From positions 18,633 through 64,075 of the forward strand of contig DFFG01000060.1 in assembly GCA_002368795.1 (NCBI GenBank): DNA of 45,443 nt. The letters run 5' to 3'. The notes under the pieces are model-generated. The model searched no databases. It saw only the letters and a list, made by a program, of their open reading frames with translations, and was not told the DNA's origin. The position numbers were made by a program, and so were the translations under genes. Below, piece by piece: positions 41,288-45,443 of the stretch (position 1 is its first letter; each line of letters opens with the position of its first letter). Origin of the DNA: Eubacterium sp. UBA3782. Lineage in GTDB: Bacteria > Bacillota > Clostridia > Lachnospirales > Lachnospiraceae.

Positions 41288-42898
41288 ATGAAACTGACCT
41301 GCGAGGTATGCGGCGGACCGATCATGATGATCAGCGGCGGAAAGCTTGCTGTCTGCAAGGATTGCGGAACAGAATACACCCTTGAGCGTATGAAGGAGAT
41401 GGCAGCAGCTGCCAGGGCTGTTGAAGGGAGTCCTGCTTCTCCGGAGGAGGAAAAGTATCCGGAGGAGCAGCGGCCGGAAGCAGAGCGGCTGGAATCCTTC
41501 CCGGAAGGACAGAGACCGCTGGGAGATATTTCGGAGGATATGTACCCGGAAAACCAGAGACCGCTGGGAGATATCCCGGAGGACATGTATCCGGAAAACC
41601 AGAGGCCGCTCGGTGACATCCCGGAGGATATGTATCCGGAAAACCAGAAACCGCTTGGCGATATCCCGGAAGATATGTATCCGGAAAATCAGAGACCGCT
41701 TGGCGATATCCCGGAGGACATGTATCCGGAAGGCCAGAGACCGCTGGGGGATATCCAGGAGGATCTGTACCCGGAAGGCCAGAGACCGCTGGGAGATATC
41801 CAGGAGGATCTGTACCCGGAAGGCCAGAGTCCACTCGGGGATATCCCGGACACACAGGATCCGGAAGATCAGCAGCCAGGTCCGGAGGAACCGGAGAAAC
41901 CATATCCGGAATATCCGTCAGAGGGCGGAGCGCGTCCTAAGATGCCGGTAGCATCTGGTCTGATGGAGGAAATGGAGGAACCACGCTCCCCCGGAAGCAC
42001 AAAAGAAAACAAGGCTGCGCCGGCAAAGAAAAAAAGATCCGGCAAGGGCTGGGCTGCGGGTGCTGCGGTAGCCCTGCTGTGCGCGATCGGTGCATGGCAG
42101 AACGGGGAGGCACAGAAAGAGGCAGAAAAAAGCACGCTGCCGAAAATCACAGCCCCGGCGCTTGAAGATGTTTTCACCCCGGTATCCTCAAGTTCTCTGC
42201 AGGCAAAGCTGAATGATATGCCGCAGGAATCGGTACAAACCTACTCTGTTACTGTCAACGGAGGCGAAGGAAGCGGTACTTATGCGGTAGGAGACAGGGT
42301 GGAGATCCAGGCAGCAAGGCCTTCCGAGGATCAGAAATTTGCCCGATGGGAGACGGACAGTAAGAGCATTGATGTGAGCAGAATCTACGACACATTTACC
42401 ATGCCGGCGGAAGATATAACTCTGACCGCTGTGTTTACCTATGATGTGCCTCCGGAAGAGCTGTACACCGATGATGAGATCCGCATCATGGCTGACAACG
42501 TCTGGAGCGTTCATCTGACTGAGGAAGGGTATGAGAAATACAACGACCTGTTCTTCTTCGAGAGCGCCGACCGCAGCCAGGCAGGTTTTGGCTATTATGC
42601 CAGCGGAGAGAAAGGCATTAGCTGGTCATGGAATGAATATCTCACATCCATAGAGAAGGCAGAGGATGAGCAGATCCTGGCAGCAGCGGAGGCGGCAGGC
42701 GTCGATCCGGATTCGGTGGAGCGGTATGTCTGGGAGGAGGGGTATGATACCCGTTATATTGCGCACCTGGACAACGGGAACCTGATCTTCATCGATAACA
42801 GCGGCACGGTCTGTGAACTGTCGCCAGATAATAAAGAAAACTATATCGCCTGGCGTGAAATCTTCAAAAAGTGGTATGAATTTGAACATGGCGCCTGA
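41288..42898 (+). CDS. Zinc-ribbon membrane protein with 15-residue repeats and an InlB-B-like domain
   Basis: 536 residues. A zinc ribbon (CEVC...CKDC, residues 5-26) homologous to that of the gene at 36270 is followed by about eight 15-residue repeats (75-194) and a basic KKKR stretch. A short hydrophobic helix (about 255-270) then precedes an outside portion with a divergent InlB B-repeat-like fold (VTVNGGEGSGTYAVGDRVEI to DITLTAVFTY, about 318-385) and a C-terminal domain not recognised. Topology is thus a cytoplasmic zinc ribbon plus repeats and an extracytoplasmic C-terminus. GGGAGGT precedes the ATG, two bases after the kinase stop. Last gene of the operon; possible receptor or phosphorylation target. 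Confidence 0.82.
   Translation: MKLTCEVCGGPIMMISGGKLAVCKDCGTEYTLERMKEMAAAARAVEGSPASPEEEKYPEEQRPEAERLESFPEGQRPLGDISEDMYPENQRPLGDIPEDMYPENQRPLGDIPEDMYPENQKPLGDIPEDMYPENQRPLGDIPEDMYPEGQRPLGDIQEDLYPEGQRPLGDIQEDLYPEGQSPLGDIPDTQDPEDQQPGPEEPEKPYPEYPSEGGARPKMPVASGLMEEMEEPRSPGSTKENKAAPAKKKRSGKGWAAGAAVALLCAIGAWQNGEAQKEAEKSTLPKITAPALEDVFTPVSSSSLQAKLNDMPQESVQTYSVTVNGGEGSGTYAVGDRVEIQAARPSEDQKFARWETDSKSIDVSRIYDTFTMPAEDITLTAVFTYDVPPEELYTDDEIRIMADNVWSVHLTEEGYEKYNDLFFFESADRSQAGFGYYASGEKGISWSWNEYLTSIEKAEDEQILAAAEAAGVDPDSVERYVWEEGYDTRYIAHLDNGNLIFIDNSGTVCELSPDNKENYIAWREIFKKWYEFEHGA
41510..41869 (+). repeat. Eight tandem 45-bp repeats
   Basis: Each unit encodes a version of QRPLGDIPEDMYPEN. Units 1-7 are close copies (early units end in EN, later ones in EG, with PEDM changing to QEDL) and the eighth is degenerate. 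The near-identity suggests recent expansion and possible copy-number variation. Confidence 0.93.
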
Positions 42899-42966
42899 TG
42901 CATACGTTCCGGGGATCATCCTGGTTCTGAGGGTATAGCCGGTAAAGATAACAGAGAGGATACGAT

Positions 42967-43764
42967 ATGCTGAAAAATCCTGAAAAAACAATGAACGAGC
43001 TGATCGACTGGATCCGCGGATATTTTGAGTACAATGGTCCATCCTGCACGGCCGTCATCGGGATCTCCGGAGGAAAGGACTCCAGTGTGGCCGCGGCTCT
43101 CTGCGCCAGAGCGCTGGGTCCGGAACGGGTTCTGGGAGTTCTGATGCCGAACGATGTTCAGAGCGATATTGACGATGCGAAGCTGCTTGTTGAATCTCTT
43201 GGGATCCCCTGTGTGATCCTGAACATCGGCGATGCGTATCGTGCGATGGAGGGTATGATCTCCGGCAATACCGAGCTGCTCCGGATCACCGGGCAGACGT
43301 CGATCAGCCGGGATGCCGCCATCAATCTGCCGCCAAGGCTGCGGATGGCAACTCTCTACGCGGCAGCACAGATGCTGAAAAACGGCGGACGTGTGGTCAA
43401 TACCTGCAATCTCTCCGAGGACTATGTGGGTTATTCCACAAAGTATGGCGATGCGGCGGGGGATTTCAGTCCTCTTTCCGGACTGCTGGTGCATGAAGTG
43501 CTTCAGATCGGTGACCTTCTGGGACTGCCGGAAAAACTGGTCCACAAGACACCGTCCGATGGCCTGTCCGGCATGAGTGATGAGGACAAGCTCGGCTTTA
43601 CCTATGCCGAACTGGATCACTATGTACTGACCGGTGAATGTGAAAATGAGGAATCGAAGCGCAGGATCGAACGCCTGCACCGCCTGAACCTGCACAAGCT
43701 GCGGCTGATTCCGAAGTACGTGCCGGAAGAGGATGCCGACCGCAGGGATATCGATGAGATCTGA
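42967..43764 (+). CDS. nadE: NAD synthetase, ammonia-dependent type
   Basis: Final step of NAD synthesis: amidates deamido-NAD using ATP. 265 residues with the PP-loop ISGGKDSS (S34-S40), NLPPRLRMATLYAAAQ, NTCNLSEDYVGYSTKYGD and KTPSDGLSGMSDEDKLG. There is no N-terminal glutaminase domain, so it should use free ammonia. It follows the large operon by 68 bases with no clear terminator between them, so read-through is possible, but the function is housekeeping. Confidence 0.95.
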   Translation: MLKNPEKTMNELIDWIRGYFEYNGPSCTAVIGISGGKDSSVAAALCARALGPERVLGVLMPNDVQSDIDDAKLLVESLGIPCVILNIGDAYRAMEGMISGNTELLRITGQTSISRDAAINLPPRLRMATLYAAAQMLKNGGRVVNTCNLSEDYVGYSTKYGDAAGDFSPLSGLLVHEVLQIGDLLGLPEKLVHKTPSDGLSGMSDEDKLGFTYAELDHYVLTGECENEESKRRIERLHRLNLHKLRLIPKYVPEEDADRRDIDEI

Positions 43765-43802
43765 GGCAGGAGGGCTTTTCGCTTTTCTGATATGGAAGCG
43801 CA

Positions 43803-43830
43803 CGAGGCGGAAGTGTTTTCCGCCTCGTTT
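43803..43830 (+). terminator. Intrinsic terminator after nadE
   Basis: CGAGGCGGAA (43803-43812) pairs perfectly with TTCCGCCTCG (43818-43827), loop GTGTT, followed by a short TTT. The T run is weak, but the stem is strong and placed 38 bases after nadE. Confidence 0.7.
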
Positions 43831-43854
43831 GACTGTGCCGGCATGGATGACTCA

Positions 43855-43872
43855 GGATCCCGCGCGGGATCC
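43855..43872. repeat. Perfect 18-bp palindrome
   Basis: GGATCCCGCGCGGGATCC reads the same on both strands and is followed by CTTTTCTG. As RNA it forms GGATCCC/GGGATCC with loop GCGC, probably a second, backup terminator after nadE. Confidence 0.6.
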
Positions 43873-43924
43873 CTTTTCTGAAAACAGTTAAGTGAAAAAA
43901 TAAAAAAATATCCCCCGCCCCGGC

Positions 43925-43953
43925 TTATCAGCCTCCACCGATTGTCTTATGAT
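43925..43953 (+). promoter_or_regulatory. Candidate promoter beside the IS110 element
   Basis: TTATCA at 43925-43930, 17-base spacer, TATGAT at 43948-43953. It would drive the short reading frame at 43988. Confidence 0.4.
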
Positions 43954-43987
43954 AGGTATCAGAGACATCGACAGGGAGGAATTTAGT

Positions 43988-44047
43988 GTGAAAGAAAGCA
44001 GAGGGCAACCAAAAAATGGCGCACTTAAACAAGCTATTAAGAAATAG
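43988..44047 (+). CDS. 19-codon reading frame: small peptide or 5' remnant of a disrupted gene
   Basis: GTG start, product MKESRGQPKNGALKQAIKK, then TAG. AGGGAGGA at 43973-43980 lies at ideal spacing and a candidate promoter lies upstream, so the initiation region looks real. The product is basic and matches nothing I know. It stops 34 bases before the end of the IS110 transposase gene, which suggests that a longer gene was cut by the insertion. Confidence 0.3.
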   Translation: MKESRGQPKNGALKQAIKK

Positions 44048-45443
44048 CCCTTTAGCGACAAGATTGATTTATAAAGACTTGCTACGAGGCAAGCAGGGAC
44101 TCGTCAAGGATTCCTTCAGCAATTAAAAGTTTCTTGGCCTGTTTGATAGCCTTTTCCTTCTGCTTTTCCTTGAGGGGTTCAGGCATATCAATCTTGTAAA
44201 GATCGGTGGGATTCCACGCCTCGCCTGTAGACAGCATTTGATAGGCGGCAGTAAGGATCATCCTGGCGATCGCAATGATGGCGCGTTTCTTACCACGGCG
44301 TTTCATGATGCGCTCATATTTGGCTTTATAGTAAGGAGACTTGTCGGATTTCACGGCTGCATGGGCAACTTGTACCAATGCAGGTTTGAGGTAGACACCG
44401 GCACGTGTAATCCGAACAGATTTCTTCTTGCCGGCTGACTCGTTATTACCTGGAGTCAGACCAGCCCAGCAGCATAAACGCTTGGAATTGGAAAACTGTG
44501 TCATATCGGTACCAATCTCTGAGATTATAGTGATTGCGCTATTGCGGTCAACTCCGGGAATGGTACACAGTAACTTGACAGCATTATCATAAGGTTCGAC
44601 CAACGAATTGATCATTGAGTCTATATCGGAGATCGTAGACGTGATATAATCCATGTGTGCGTGGACGAGACGCATACGATATTTCTGGGGATCAGTCATC
44701 TGATAACCTTCGATGGATTCGATGACACTCTCGGACTTCTTCTTGAGCGAACGAAGTAGTCTGGAGGATATTTCTTCGTGGTTGATGGAATTGTCGGACT
44801 GTTCGAGAAGGTAGTCGATCACAGAGGTGGCTGATTTCCCGAAAATATCGGAAACAACTGAATCCAATGCGATATTACAGACAGTAAGCGCATTCTGAAA
44901 TCGATTCTTCTCGCTGCTTCTGCAGGAAGTCAGTTTATACCGGTATCTTGTAAACTCCCTGAGGATACGGATAGGCTTACACGGTATATAGCTTCCCGGC
45001 ACAAGTCCAAGTCTGAACAGATCCCCGATCCACTTGGAATCCTTGGTATCATCCTTGTTCCCTTTGACAGCTTTAACCCATTTGGGGTTGGCGATGGTGA
45101 CGTTGATCTCGTCTTCCAAAAGGTTGAACACAGGTATCCAGTATTTACCGGTAGATTCCATGCAGATATCACGACAGGAATTGTCTAACAGCCATTTCTT
45201 GAACTCAAGAATGGAATTGTTGAAGGTGGAGAAGCGCTTCTTTTGATAGGAAGGCTGAACTCCGGAAGTGGTTTTGATGATCGTAGCGACGAGAAACGAT
45301 TTGTGGACATCGACGCCACAGCAGGTCTGATAAACAACTTTCATGGGCAACGCTCCTTTCTTAAAAGTGAGAGAAGCCATTGACTGTTCCACCACACATT
45401 CAACAAGAGTTAAAACAATTCTTAGTGTACGGTCTGATAGAGC
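44048..45443 (-). mobile_element. IS110-family insertion sequence (ends not resolved; continues past the window)
   Basis: Defined by the transposase gene at 44082-45344. IS110 elements have no conspicuous terminal inverted repeats and make no target duplication, so neither end can be fixed by eye; the left coordinate is approximate. The upstream non-coding part, where IS110-group elements carry a bridge RNA, is cut by the window edge after 99 bases. The region is visibly richer in A and T than its neighbours. Confidence 0.75.
44082..45344 (-). CDS. IS110-family transposase (DEDD recombinase)
   Basis: 420 residues. The RuvC-like N-terminal domain opens with CCGVDVHKSFLVA (D12), followed by MESTGKYW (Glu) and KDDTKDSKWI (Asp), the DEDD set. 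The C-terminal Tnp_20 domain has IPGVDRNSAITIISEIG, WAGLTPGNNESAGK (conserved Ser) and the R-rich RRGKKRAIIAIARM. Both domains are intact, so the element may be active. The ATG at 45344 has GAAAGGAG about nine bases upstream; a start at 45395 would put that site inside the gene. IS110 recombinases act with a structured bridge RNA that picks target and donor. Confidence 0.93.
   Translation of the reverse strand: MKVVYQTCCGVDVHKSFLVATIIKTTSGVQPSYQKKRFSTFNNSILEFKKWLLDNSCRDICMESTGKYWIPVFNLLEDEINVTIANPKWVKAVKGNKDDTKDSKWIGDLFRLGLVPGSYIPCKPIRILREFTRYRYKLTSCRSSEKNRFQNALTVCNIALDSVVSDIFGKSATSVIDYLLEQSDNSINHEEISSRLLRSLKKKSESVIESIEGYQMTDPQKYRMRLVHAHMDYITSTISDIDSMINSLVEPYDNAVKLLCTIPGVDRNSAITIISEIGTDMTQFSNSKRLCCWAGLTPGNNESAGKKKSVRITRAGVYLKPALVQVAHAAVKSDKSPYYKAKYERIMKRRGKKRAIIAIARMILTAAYQMLSTGEAWNPTDLYKIDMPEPLKEKQKEKAIKQAKKLLIAEGILDESLLAS

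Noticed and set aside
41510..41869. CRISPR-like array
   Set aside because: The 45-bp units are contiguous without unique spacers and are in-frame coding repeats. No CRISPR array or cas gene was seen anywhere in the window.

Overview
The window looks like a chromosomal segment of a GC-rich member of the Clostridia, most likely a gut Lachnospiraceae. The evidence is a PolC-type replicative polymerase, a class III fructose-bisphosphatase, a tRNA-Trp T-box in front of the trp genes, MEP-pathway IspD, strong AGGAGG-type ribosome binding sites, and proteins I recognise as the DUF5716/DUF5717 families typical of that group. Genus cannot be set from the sequence alone.

Layout. 1-4793 holds the 3' end of polC, fbp and, convergently, a CobD/HisC-like PLP enzyme, separated by a bidirectional terminator. 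4846-10462 is a three-gene operon (DUF5717-like giant protein, DUF5716-like degenerate Hsp70-fold protein, TPR-like protein) driven by a near-consensus promoter whose -10 is covered by a perfect inverted repeat. 10506-15625 has a long hairpin, a promoter, a complete tRNA-Trp T-box leader and trpDCFBA, without trpE or trpG. 15763-18874 is an RNA-processing and housekeeping group: RNase Z, tsaD, ispD, then tRNA-Ser(UGA) with its own promoter, leader hairpin and terminator. 18990-23735 encodes exported cell-envelope enzymes: a VanY-like carboxypeptidase and a clostripain-family protease fused to leucine-rich repeats. A small acidic protein follows.

24072-24503, between convergent genes, is non-coding but densely structured. 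One 172-base element tiles almost completely into a four-way junction (closing stem plus three hairpins). A second, 175-base element has two 16-bp stems and a duplicated strand that could switch partners. I could not assign either to a known RNA class.

25601-42898 is the most unusual part: one consensus promoter followed by fifteen tightly packed collinear genes. They encode a large unrecognised protein, an intact Hsp70-like ATPase, three coiled-coil or helical proteins, a classic AAA ATPase of Vps4/FtsH-like type with a helical N-terminus, a second AAA protein with broken Walker motifs, five zinc-ribbon proteins (three with a membrane segment), and a vWA / PP2C phosphatase / protein kinase trio like the TerY-P triad of Ter-associated systems. 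The small basic-to-acidic helical protein directly before the AAA ATPase has the general build of an ESCRT-III subunit. My inference is a phosphorylation-controlled, membrane-linked remodelling machine; nothing in the window proves its job.

nadE (NAD synthetase) follows and may be read through from this operon. The window ends in an IS110-family transposase on the minus strand, visibly AT-richer than its surroundings, lying next to a promoter, ribosome binding site and 19-codon reading frame that may be the start of a disrupted gene.
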